The notes under the pieces are model-generated. The model worked only from the letters and a program-made list of their open reading frames with translations, was not told the DNA's origin and did no database searches. From positions 1 through 7,804 of the forward strand of contig MKRS01000469.1 in the NCBI GenBank assembly GCA_001897035.1: a stretch of DNA of 7,804 bases, read 5' to 3'. This DNA comes from Bacteroidales bacterium 45-6. GTDB taxonomy: Bacteria; Bacteroidota; Bacteroidia; Bacteroidales; Dysgonomonadaceae. Position numbers and translations under genes: made by a program. This document shows, piece after piece, positions 1 through 7,701 of this stretch. Position 1 is the stretch's first letter, and the number at the start of each line of letters is the position of its first letter.

Positions 1-1
1 T

Positions 2-55
2 ATTAAGATAGACGAAAGGATTTATTACGCATATAAAGATAGCACTCATGAATAA
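2..55 (+). CDS. C-terminal end of an upstream gene (partial)
   Basis: An open frame enters from the left edge and ends at TAA 53-55, giving a tail of 17 residues that includes RIYYAYKDSTHE. Its stop overlaps the next start in the string ATGAATAA (48-55), an 8-base overlap typical of co-transcribed genes. The other two forward frames stop at once (TAA at 4-6, TAG at 9-11), so this is the only frame that can belong to an upstream + strand gene. By analogy with Kiwa loci it could be the end of kwaA, the membrane partner of KwaB. However, the tail shares RIYY and 14 identical bases with the end of the next gene, so a KwaB-like paralogue is an alternative. Identity cannot be settled from 17 residues. 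Confidence 0.45.
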   Translation: MKIDERIYYAYKDSTHE

Positions 56-1022
56 AGCCGAATTAGATCAGTCATTGGAGTTTTTAAATAATCCAACTGG
101 AGAGTTACAAATTATTTTGTACGCTTGTTTTGAAGAACAAGTTACAAAAAAGTTAGATGTAAAAGCAGAGGATCTTCCGCCAATAAGGCAGTTATTTGTT
201 AATTCTGTCAATAATACAATTATCGCTAAGGAAAATTTCTCAGTAATACCTCTCTCTACTGCCGACGAAAGAGGGAGCTGTTTTTATCAATATGATTTAG
301 ACTTACCGGAGGAATTAGAGGTTTTAGAAACTGTTATAGGCAATGATCAACTAGAAACATTCAGTTTTAATAATGATACATTTGCGGATGTTCAATCTTT
401 GGTAATAGTTCTTGCTGATGATAATAATGAAATATCGATCTTTAAAAAGCTTTCTCCGGTCGAAGTTCTTGGACGTGGGGGGTATATGTTGTGGAAGTCA
501 AATAATAGACTTGAGCGTTTTGAAGAACAACTGTTAAGAATTAGCTCCAGTTTTCAGGTGTTACGAGTTGGAAGAGAGGTTATCATACTAAATTTAAATA
601 CGATCGAAAAGAGTTTTGGTTTTCATGATGTGATTAAGCGAGAAGCTACTGTAGGACTTGAGGCAATTAGAGAAATGAGCATTGTAAGCAATATAGTAAC
701 ATTAGAAGAGCTGATTAGTAACGTTAGTTTTGCAAGAAAGCTTACAAGAATTGCCAGATATTCTCCTGTAATTATGAATAATATTCCAAATGCAAATATT
801 ATTTCGTTTTCAAGAACACACCCGGCAGTAAGAGACAAAATAAGATATACTCCCGATGGCTCTCAATTTGCATTAGATACTAAAGTTTCAAAGGATTTAT
901 TTATTAAATTATTGAATGATGATTTTTTGACCTCTGATCTGACAAGGATTTATTACGATAGTCTTGCAAAAGATACTATAGAGGCTGAAATAGAACAAGA
1001 AGAGAACAACGCAAATGTATAA
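48..1022 (+). CDS. kwaB: Kiwa antiphage protein KwaB-like (DUF4868)
   Basis: A 324-residue soluble protein with no signal peptide or membrane segment. I recognise the DUF4868/KwaB family from its overall pattern rather than from a catalytic motif. There is a variable N-terminal half, then an FKKLSP strand (about 132-137), a helix-strand segment RISSSFQVLRVG (164-175), EVIILN followed by IEKSFGFHDVIKREA (177-200), a helical region, and the tail FIKLLNDDFLTSDL (285-298). Length fits the family (about 300-330). In Kiwa, KwaB is the cytoplasmic DNA-binding partner of the membrane protein KwaA, and together they block phage propagation. The start ATG lies inside the preceding gene's end, and the stop overlaps the hsdR start by 8 bases. 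Three 60-base rows sampled by hand average about 31% G+C, clearly below hsdR, which suggests separate acquisition. The C-terminus is acidic (311-321). It could also be a stand-alone DUF4868 protein if no kwaA lies upstream. Confidence 0.72.
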   Translation: MNKAELDQSLEFLNNPTGELQIILYACFEEQVTKKLDVKAEDLPPIRQLFVNSVNNTIIAKENFSVIPLSTADERGSCFYQYDLDLPEELEVLETVIGNDQLETFSFNNDTFADVQSLVIVLADDNNEISIFKKLSPVEVLGRGGYMLWKSNNRLERFEEQLLRISSSFQVLRVGREVIILNLNTIEKSFGFHDVIKREATVGLEAIREMSIVSNIVTLEELISNVSFARKLTRIARYSPVIMNNIPNANIISFSRTHPAVRDKIRYTPDGSQFALDTKVSKDLFIKLLNDDFLTSDLTRIYYDSLAKDTIEAEIEQEENNANV

Positions 1023-4000
1023 ATTTATGACACGTATTACCGAATCAGCCATAGAAACGTTCGCCATTGAGTTGTTGGAAAAACTCGGTTACGAATACCT
1101 ATATTCACCCGATATAGCACCGGACAGCGAAACACCCGAGCGAACTTCCTTTGAACAGGTTATACTGACAGAACGTTTGGCAAGAGCCATCAAGCGAATT
1201 AACCCATCCATTCCTGTCGATATTCGTGAAGATGCTATCAAAGAAGTCCAACGTATTGCCTCGCCCGAATTGTTGAGCAATAATGAGGCGTTTCATCGGT
1301 TTTTGACCGAAGGAATTCCCGTGTCGCGGCAAGTTGACGGCTACGATCGTGGCGACCGGGTTTGGCTGATTGATTTCGAGAATCCGTACAACAACGAATT
1401 TGTGGTAGCCAATCAGTTTACCATCATCGAAAACGGCAACAATAAACGCCCCGATGTATTATTGTTTGTAAACGGCATTCCGTTAGTTGTCATTGAGTTG
1501 AAAAATCCGTCAGACGAAAATGCCACTGTCCATGCGGCTTTCAGGCAAATTGAAACTTATAAATCAGTCATTCCTTCTTTTTTTACATACAATGCCATAA
1601 CCATTATTTCCGATGGATTAGAAGCTAAGGCCGGTTCTGTATCTGCCGGATTCAGTCGTTATATGGCATGGAAATCAGCCGATGGCTTAGCAGAAGCCTC
1701 CCATTTGGTCGGACAATTAGAGATTCTTATTCAGGGAATGCTGAATAAAGAAACTTTGCTCGACTTTATCCGCCATTTTATAGTATTCGAAAAATCGAAA
1801 AAAGAAGATGCTCAAGGCATAACGACTATATCAACCGTTAAAAAGATAGCAGCTTATCATCAATATTACGCAGTGAACAGGGCTGTGGAATCCACACTGA
1901 GGGCATCGGGATATACCGATAAATCAATGGCAGATGTGGTTGCCGAACCACCTGCAAGCTATGGGCTACCCGGCGTAAAGAATCAGCCAATAGGCGATAA
2001 AAAAGGTGGAGTGGTTTGGCATACACAAGGTAGCGGCAAATCGTTGTCGATGGTTTTCTACACCGGAAAAATTGTATTGGCCATGGATAATCCAACCATT
2101 TTGGTCATTACCGACCGAAACGACTTGGATGACCAACTGTTCGATACCTTCGCAGCATCCAAACAATTACTTCGTCAGGAACCCGTACAAGCCGAAGACC
2201 GAAGTAAACTAAAAGACCTGTTGAAAGTAGCTTCGGGAGGAGTGGTATTTACCACCATTCAAAAATTCCAACCTGAAGAAGGCAATGTGTACGAATTGCT
2301 TTCTGACAGAAAAAACATCATTGTAATTGCAGACGAAGCACATCGTACTCAGTATGGATTCAAGGCCAAAACCATTGACGATAAAGATGAATTAGGCAAT
2401 GTCGTAGGAAAGAAAATCGTGTATGGATTTGCCAAATACATGCGCGATGCATTACCTAACGCTACTTATTTAGGCTTTACAGGCACACCCATCGAAAACA
2501 CTGATGTAAACACACCGGCTGTTTTCGGAAATTATGTGGATATTTATGATATCGCTCAAGCTGTAGAAGATGGAGCAACTGTGCGTATATTCTATGAAAG
2601 CCGCTTGGCAAAAGTCAATTTGAGCGATGAAGGAAGACAGTTGGTAGATGAACTCGACGAGGAACTGGATCAGGAAGATTTGACCAGTACCCAAAAGGCT
2701 AAAGCCAAGTGGACACAACTTGAATCTTTGGTAGGAAGTGAAAACAGAATTCGTATCATTGCCAATGACATTGTTGCACATTTTGAGCAAAGGCAAGCGG
2801 TATTTGAAGGCAAAGCCATGATAGTGAGCATGAGTCGCCGGATTGCCGCGGAACTTTACAAGGCTATAATCACTATCAAACCTGAATGGCATTCCAATGA
2901 ATTAGGGAAAGGCTCTATCAAGGTAGTGATGACTTCTGATTCGTCTGATGGGCCTGTAATCGCGAAACATCATACAACCAAAGAGCAACGTCGAGCGTTG
3001 GCTGAGCGGATGAAAGACCCTGATGACGAACTAAAGTTAGTTATTGTTTGCGACATGTGGTTGACTGGCTTTGATGCACCGAGTATGCACACTCTATACA
3101 TAGACAAGCCCATGCAAGGGCATAATTTGATGCAGGCCATTGCTCGTGTCAATCGTGTATATAAAGATAAACCAGGTGGTTTGGTAGTGGATTATATTGG
3201 AATTGCTTCCGATCTTAAAAAAGCCTTATCGTTTTACTCTTCTGCCGGTGGAAAAGGCGACCCCGCAGTTGCACAGGAGCAGGCTGTACAATTGATGTTA
3301 GAGAAAATAGAAGTCGTTTCACAAATGTACCACGGTTTTGAATATGAAAACTATTTTGAAGCTGATACCTCAACTAAACTCTCATTAATTCTTGCTGCTG
3401 AAGAACACATTCTTGGCTTGGAAGACGGCAAAAAAAGATACATCAACGAAGTAACAGCACTAAATAAAGCTTTTGCCATTGCTATTCCGCATGATCAGGC
3501 AATGGATGCCAAAGATGAGATTTCATTCTTCCAAGCGGTCAAAGCACGACTGGCAAAATTCGACAGTACTGGTTCAGGTAGAACGGATGAAGAAATAGAA
3601 ACAACCATTCGTCAGGTAATAGATAAAGCACTAGTTTCCGAGCAAGTAATTGACATATTTGATGCCGCCGGAATCAAAAAACCAGATATTTCTATTCTCT
3701 CGGAAGATTTTCTGTTAGAATTGAAAGGAATGGAGCATAAGAATGTGGCATTGGAAGTATTGAAGAAACTGCTAAACGACGAAATCAAAGCTAGAGCCAA
3801 AAAGAACCTCGTAAAGAGTAAATCATTGATGGAGATGCTGGAAAATTCTATCAAAAAATACCACAATAAAATCTTGACTGCTGCCGAAGTAATCGAAGAG
3901 CTTATCCATTTGAGTAAAGACATCATAGCCATAGACGATGAAGCACAATCCTTAGGCTTAACCGATTACGAATATGCTTTCTATACTGCTGTTGCTGATA

Positions 4001-4248
4001 ATGACAGTGCAAAGCAATTGATGCAGCAGGACAAATTACGTGAACTTGCTGTGGTACTTACGGAAACGATCAAGCAAAATGCCTCTATTGACTGGACAAT
4101 CAAGGAAAGTGTGAAAGCTAAATTGAAAGTAGCAGTGAAACGTATCCTTAGAAAATTCGGTTATCCGCCTGATATGCAGATGTTGGCAACAGAAACGGTA
4201 TTAAAACAAGCGGAATTAATAGCGAATGAATTAACGAATAACAGATAG
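1015..4248 (+). CDS. hsdR: Type I restriction enzyme, R subunit (HsdR)
   Basis: The motor and nuclease subunit of a type I restriction-modification complex. It translocates DNA using ATP and cuts at a distance from unmethylated sites chosen by HsdS. The 1077 residues match the usual length. The N-terminal HSDR_N nuclease shows D147, E161-L-K163 and the downstream QxxxY motif (Q178, Y182). The superfamily 2 motor has Walker A TQGSGKS (337-343), DEAH (440-443), TGTP (489-492), motif V around TGFDAP (684-689) and motif VI QAIARVNR (707-714). The C-terminal helical part (about 800-1070) has the DUF3387 type pattern, including HKNVALEVLKKLLNDEIKAR (908-927). All key residues look intact, so an active enzyme is expected. 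Two starts are possible: ATG 1015, overlapping kwaB by 8 bases like other junctions here, or ATG 1027, which gives MTRITESAIE and fits the family N-terminus. hsdM and hsdS are not in the window. Confidence 0.96.
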   Translation: MYKFMTRITESAIETFAIELLEKLGYEYLYSPDIAPDSETPERTSFEQVILTERLARAIKRINPSIPVDIREDAIKEVQRIASPELLSNNEAFHRFLTEGIPVSRQVDGYDRGDRVWLIDFENPYNNEFVVANQFTIIENGNNKRPDVLLFVNGIPLVVIELKNPSDENATVHAAFRQIETYKSVIPSFFTYNAITIISDGLEAKAGSVSAGFSRYMAWKSADGLAEASHLVGQLEILIQGMLNKETLLDFIRHFIVFEKSKKEDAQGITTISTVKKIAAYHQYYAVNRAVESTLRASGYTDKSMADVVAEPPASYGLPGVKNQPIGDKKGGVVWHTQGSGKSLSMVFYTGKIVLAMDNPTILVITDRNDLDDQLFDTFAASKQLLRQEPVQAEDRSKLKDLLKVASGGVVFTTIQKFQPEEGNVYELLSDRKNIIVIADEAHRTQYGFKAKTIDDKDELGNVVGKKIVYGFAKYMRDALPNATYLGFTGTPIENTDVNTPAVFGNYVDIYDIAQAVEDGATVRIFYESRLAKVNLSDEGRQLVDELDEELDQEDLTSTQKAKAKWTQLESLVGSENRIRIIANDIVAHFEQRQAVFEGKAMIVSMSRRIAAELYKAIITIKPEWHSNELGKGSIKVVMTSDSSDGPVIAKHHTTKEQRRALAERMKDPDDELKLVIVCDMWLTGFDAPSMHTLYIDKPMQGHNLMQAIARVNRVYKDKPGGLVVDYIGIASDLKKALSFYSSAGGKGDPAVAQEQAVQLMLEKIEVVSQMYHGFEYENYFEADTSTKLSLILAAEEHILGLEDGKKRYINEVTALNKAFAIAIPHDQAMDAKDEISFFQAVKARLAKFDSTGSGRTDEEIETTIRQVIDKALVSEQVIDIFDAAGIKKPDISILSEDFLLELKGMEHKNVALEVLKKLLNDEIKARAKKNLVKSKSLMEMLENSIKKYHNKILTAAEVIEELIHLSKDIIAIDDEAQSLGLTDYEYAFYTAVADNDSAKQLMQQDKLRELAVVLTETIKQNASIDWTIKESVKAKLKVAVKRILRKFGYPPDMQMLATETVLKQAELIANELTNNR

Positions 4249-4257
4249 GATCACAAT

Positions 4258-4527
4258 ATGTTACCCCAAAAACCAAATAGCGAAATTTTACTGTATCAAT
4301 CCGAAGACGGAAAGATAAAGATACAAGTACGTTTGGAAGAAAATACCGTTTGGCTGACTCAAGCCGATATGGTAGAACTGTTCCAATCATCCAAATCTAA
4401 CATAAGTGAACATATAAAGCATATTATCGAAGAGGGAGAACTTGACGAAGAAGTGGTTGTTCGGAATTTCCGAACAACTACTCAACATGGGCTAACTGAA
4501 AGCAAAAATACAAGAAATTATGCCTAA
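4258..4527 (+). CDS. Truncated RhuM-family protein, N-terminal domain only
   Basis: An 89-residue protein matching only the N-terminal part of the RhuM family, which is normally about 330 residues. It begins 9 bases after hsdR stops; AGGA at 4247-4250 is a weak ribosome-binding candidate. Residues 8-63 align without gaps to residues 11-66 of the next gene, with 24 of 56 identical by hand count, so the two are old paralogues and not a fresh duplication. Residues 31-57 (VWLTQADMVELF then SNISEHI) look like a helix-turn-helix. It then runs into the family segment VVRNFRTTTQHG (67-78) and breaks off after 11 more residues. The central HYNLD-type motif and the C-terminal helices of the full-length protein are absent. 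It may be a gene remnant, or a retained small DNA-binding protein, since frame, start and tight spacing are preserved. RhuM function is not established. Confidence 0.6.
   Translation: MLPQKPNSEILLYQSEDGKIKIQVRLEENTVWLTQADMVELFQSSKSNISEHIKHIIEEGELDEEVVVRNFRTTTQHGLTESKNTRNYA
4456..4478. repeat. Perfect inverted repeat, 11-base arms, inside the truncated RhuM gene
   Basis: The left arm GTTGTTCGGAA (4456-4466) and right arm TTCCGAACAAC (4468-4478) are exact reverse complements around a single T (4467). As RNA this would fold as a 9-base-pair stem with an AAUUU loop, lengthened by G4455-U4479 and U4454-A4480. No T-run follows, so it is not a standard terminator. On the + strand it encodes VVRNFRTT in register with the gene; read from the - strand the same window gives VVRKFRTT. 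It could be an operator for a dimeric protein, a hairpin affecting translation of the following gene, or a by-product of coding constraint. Confidence 0.75.
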
Positions 4528-5539
4528 CGATAAACTTCAACCAATCAATAGTCAGTTCGTTATGTATCAGGATGATAATGGCGTAACTAATGTCAATGTC
4601 CGTTTTGATGGTCAGGATGTTTGGCTTTCTCAACAGCAAATTGCCCTGTTATTTGATACAACACAACAAAATATCAGCCTGCATATTAATGGCATTATTG
4701 ACGAAGGCGAATTATCAAAAGAAGCAACTCACAAGGATTTCTTGTTAGTTCGAAATGAAGGAAGCAGATCAGTAAAAAGGCAGATTGAGCACTATAATTT
4801 AGATATGATTATCGCGATTGGTTATCGCGTTAAATCACAAGTAGCAACACGATTCAGGCAATGGGCGACACAGCGGCTGCACGAATATATCCAAAAGGGA
4901 TTTACGATGGACGATGAACGCCTTAAAGGAAATGGGAACCGCTATTTTCGCGAATTACTGCAACGAATCAGGGACATCCGTTCAAGCGAACGCAATTTGT
5001 ACCAACAAGTGACTGATATTTACGCCACAGCAGTAGATTATGACCCACGAGCCGACGTTACCCGCCAGTTTTTTGCCACCGTGCAGAATAAAATGCACTA
5101 TGCCGCCCACCAACATACAGCTGCGGAAGTGATCTACCAGAGAGTAGATGCAGATAAGCCAATGGTAGGTATGAGTAACTTCAAAGGGGATTACATAACC
5201 CGGGATGATGTTAAAATTGCAAAGAACTATCTATCCGAAAAAGAATTGCAAATTTTGAACTTACTAGTCTCCCAATATCTTGATTTTGCAGAATTACAAG
5301 CTATTGAAGAACATTCAATGACCATGTTACAGTGGATAGAAAAATTGGATACCATACTGTCGGCCAGCAATCGTCCCTTGCTTAACAATGCAGGAACGGT
5401 TTCGCATAAGCAAGCTGTAGAGAAGGCGACGCGGGAATTTGAAGAATACCGTCGCAAAGAAATGTTGCAATACGAAAGTGATTTCGACAGAGCAATTAAG
5501 GAATTGAAAAATCAGGCAGATAACAACGAAACAGAATAA
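4520..5539 (+). CDS. RhuM-family protein (full length)
   Basis: A 339-residue protein of the 'virulence RhuM' family, named after a gene in a Salmonella pathogenicity island; its biochemical role is unknown. The family recurs beside type I restriction genes, as here, and I infer an accessory or regulatory role in defence without proof. Residues 34-58 (VWLSQQQIALLF then NISLHING) form a likely helix-turn-helix. The hallmark HYNLDMIIAIGYRVKS (91-106) plus FRQWAT (112-117) follows. The second half is helical, with KELQILNLLVSQYLDFAELQ (241-260) and a charged, probably coiled C-terminus (about 296-335). There is no signal peptide or membrane helix. Its ATG overlaps the truncated paralogue's stop (ATGCCTAA, 4520-4527), suggesting translational coupling. 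The frame is also open a short way upstream, to TAA 4493-4495, but offers no other ATG. It appears complete. Confidence 0.88.
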   Translation: MPNDKLQPINSQFVMYQDDNGVTNVNVRFDGQDVWLSQQQIALLFDTTQQNISLHINGIIDEGELSKEATHKDFLLVRNEGSRSVKRQIEHYNLDMIIAIGYRVKSQVATRFRQWATQRLHEYIQKGFTMDDERLKGNGNRYFRELLQRIRDIRSSERNLYQQVTDIYATAVDYDPRADVTRQFFATVQNKMHYAAHQHTAAEVIYQRVDADKPMVGMSNFKGDYITRDDVKIAKNYLSEKELQILNLLVSQYLDFAELQAIEEHSMTMLQWIEKLDTILSASNRPLLNNAGTVSHKQAVEKATREFEEYRRKEMLQYESDFDRAIKELKNQADNNETE

Positions 5540-5553
5540 CTACCTATTTGTAA

Positions 5554-7689
5554 ATGCAGACATCCCAATCTCATATAGATGTTTACAAATCTCTGTTTCG
5601 GGGACGTGAAGATATTTATGCCGTTCGTTGGGAAAAAGAAGGACGAAGCGGATACATGCCTGCCTATAAAATAGACTGGACTGATTATAATCGGCATAAG
5701 GCCAAAGGAGGAACGTTCGGTAATTACGAGAAGAAAGAATATCTGCCAATAAATGACGAGGCAATAAATGAGCATCTGTTAGGTAAGACTACTTTGGGTA
5801 TATATCCATTGTTATCAGACAATACATCCTTCTTTATTGCTGCTGATTTTGACGAAGCGAACTGGCAAGAATCTATAAAAAAACTGTATCAAACATGCCA
5901 TGAGGTAGAATTACCTGTTGTCATTGAGCGTTCCCGTTCCGGCAATGGCGGTCATTTATGGTTGTTTTTTGAGGAAAATATTCCGGCTTTTCAGAGTCGA
6001 AAGATTATGTTTGAACTCTTGTTGCAATCCGGAATAATCTCGAAATTTGAAAAGGAGCCAAGTTTTGACCGACTTTTTCCTAATCAGGATATGCATTCAG
6101 GGAAAGGTCTTGGTAATTTAATCGCGTTTCCACTACAAGGACATTCACTAGCGTGTGGAAATTCATGCTTCTTAGAACCAGATACTTTTGAATATATTAA
6201 AGATCAATGGGCTTTCTTAAAGACTATCAGAAAAGTTTCAAAGCAAAAGATTGATTCGTTATATCTACAACTGTCGGGAAAACAAAAAGAAGTTTTTACC
6301 TCTAAATATACCGAATCAAAGCCTGTATTTGAATTGGAAATACTTATAAACAGCGAGATTTATCTGAAACGAGTACAGTTAAACCAAAAATTAACTGAAT
6401 TTCTAAGGGATAATCTGAACTTCCTGAATTCCGATTATATCGTAAAGAAGCGTTTAGGGAAAACTGCATATAACATAGAAAAGTACTTCAAACTAATTGA
6501 AGAAACTCCTGAGGGTATTATTATTCCCCGTGGTTTTGCTTCATCCCTTGTCAAATTCTGCAATTCGGAGAATATTCCAATAAAGATTATTGATGAACGT
6601 TGTAAACACGAAGAAATAGCCGTGAGTTCAAAGATTGACCTGCTTCCAAATCAGGAAGAGGTATTGGAACGAGCGGAAACCAAAGATTTCGGAGTTATTG
6701 TTTCCCCTCCCGGTTCAGGAAAAACAATTATTGGGTTGGAGTTGATTGCCCAGAAACGACAACCAACCCTTATTCTCGTACATAGAAAACAGTTATTCGA
6801 CCAATGGATTGACCGTATTCAAAATTTTCTATCTATTCCTAAAAAACAAATCGGGCAGATTGGAAATCAAAAGGATAGAATAGGCAAGGAAATAACGATT
6901 GCCATGATACAATCCTTGACGAGAGGAGATCTGACAGAATTAAAAAACAGATTTGGAATGGTGATTGTTGATGAATGCCACCATATACCAGCTAAGTCGT
7001 TCCGCGAGGTCATTACTCAACTGAATTGCTATTACCTCTATGGTCTGACAGCAACCCCAAAACGGAAGAACAATGATGAGAAGCTGATATACGTCTATAT
7101 CGGCAACATCATTTATGAAATGACCCAGAAAGAACTATTGGAGCAGCAAAACAGCAAAGCAGAAATCCACATAAGGGAAACCGAATTGTTTGTTCCGTTT
7201 GATTATAAGACCGACAATTACGAAACAATTTCACAGGTATTGGTTTATGATACTGCCCGAAATGGACTAATACTGAAAGATATTGACGAGAACATATCCC
7301 GATTTAAATCTATCCTGATATTAACAGAGAGAAAATCCCATGTGAATATCCTGAATCTTTACTTGAAAGAGAAATACGAAACAATTGCCATTTCAGGTGA
7401 CGATTCGGAGAGAAGTCGTAAAAGTAAATTGGAACAGATTGAGCAAGGGCATTTCCAGATTATCATTTCCACCGGACAATATTTTGGAGAAGGGATTGAT
7501 ATAAGCGCACTGGAATGTTTATTCATAGTCTATCCTTTCACTTTTGAGGGAAAACTGGTACAATATATCGGACGAGTTCAGCGTTCAGGTAAGCCTCCGG
7601 TCATTTTTGATTATCGAGATTCTAAGATTGACTATTTTGACAAGATGTTCAAGCAGCGTAACAGGTATTACAACAAGTTGAGAAAATAA
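5554..7689 (+). CDS. TOTE-type primase (AEP) fused to SF2 DEAD/DEAH helicase
   Basis: A 711-residue two-part protein that probably acts on DNA or RNA in the cytoplasm as a defence effector. The N-terminal part resembles the archaeo-eukaryotic primase domain of TOTE conflict systems: SLFRGREDIYAVRW (13-26), YPLL before the catalytic-type DFD (98-100), then SRSGNGGHLWLFF (127-139) with H134, and FDRLFPNQD (171-179) leading to GLGNLIAFPLQ (185-195). After a linker containing IPRG (324-327), the helicase has a Q-like LLPNQ (363-367), Walker A PPGSGKT (385-391), DECH (473-476), TATP (499-502), GEGID (645-649) and QYIGRVQR (670-677). The protein ends soon after motif VI, with no extra nuclease domain. 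As I remember relatives, many carry a CxxC pair before the DFD strand; this copy has none there. It begins 14 bases after the rhuM stop with no clear Shine-Dalgarno and is probably the operon's last gene. Substrate and activity are inferred. Confidence 0.87.
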   Translation: MQTSQSHIDVYKSLFRGREDIYAVRWEKEGRSGYMPAYKIDWTDYNRHKAKGGTFGNYEKKEYLPINDEAINEHLLGKTTLGIYPLLSDNTSFFIAADFDEANWQESIKKLYQTCHEVELPVVIERSRSGNGGHLWLFFEENIPAFQSRKIMFELLLQSGIISKFEKEPSFDRLFPNQDMHSGKGLGNLIAFPLQGHSLACGNSCFLEPDTFEYIKDQWAFLKTIRKVSKQKIDSLYLQLSGKQKEVFTSKYTESKPVFELEILINSEIYLKRVQLNQKLTEFLRDNLNFLNSDYIVKKRLGKTAYNIEKYFKLIEETPEGIIIPRGFASSLVKFCNSENIPIKIIDERCKHEEIAVSSKIDLLPNQEEVLERAETKDFGVIVSPPGSGKTIIGLELIAQKRQPTLILVHRKQLFDQWIDRIQNFLSIPKKQIGQIGNQKDRIGKEITIAMIQSLTRGDLTELKNRFGMVIVDECHHIPAKSFREVITQLNCYYLYGLTATPKRKNNDEKLIYVYIGNIIYEMTQKELLEQQNSKAEIHIRETELFVPFDYKTDNYETISQVLVYDTARNGLILKDIDENISRFKSILILTERKSHVNILNLYLKEKYETIAISGDDSERSRKSKLEQIEQGHFQIIISTGQYFGEGIDISALECLFIVYPFTFEGKLVQYIGRVQRSGKPPVIFDYRDSKIDYFDKMFKQRNRYYNKLRK

Positions 7690-7701
7690 TGAGACTTGAA
7701 A

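Noticed and set aside
377..384. TACATTTG, a match to the -7 promoter consensus inside kwaB
   Set aside because: There is no TTG at the right distance upstream (around 350-356), and it lies mid-gene. A chance match in AT-rich coding DNA.
2470..2892. Antisense 140-codon open frame within hsdR
   Set aside because: It lies wholly opposite conserved HsdR helicase coding sequence, has low-complexity, cysteine- and phenylalanine-rich composition and matches no family I know. It is a shadow of the real gene.
4479..4527. A frameshift joining the truncated RhuM to the rest of a RhuM gene
   Set aside because: The other forward frames after 4479 hit stops or run into the second gene's own start, and that gene has its own full N-terminal domain. 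A simple frameshift cannot explain the arrangement.
4809..4829. Direct repeat TTATCGCG at 4809-4816 and 4822-4829
   Set aside because: It falls in the conserved IIAIGYRV coding segment of RhuM. Eight bases is easily coincidence given similar codons.
5541..5548. TACCTATT before the primase-helicase gene, also found at 7797-7804
   Set aside because: Eight AT-rich bases are expected to recur by chance at this length, and the flanks differ. I do not treat it as a shared regulatory site.
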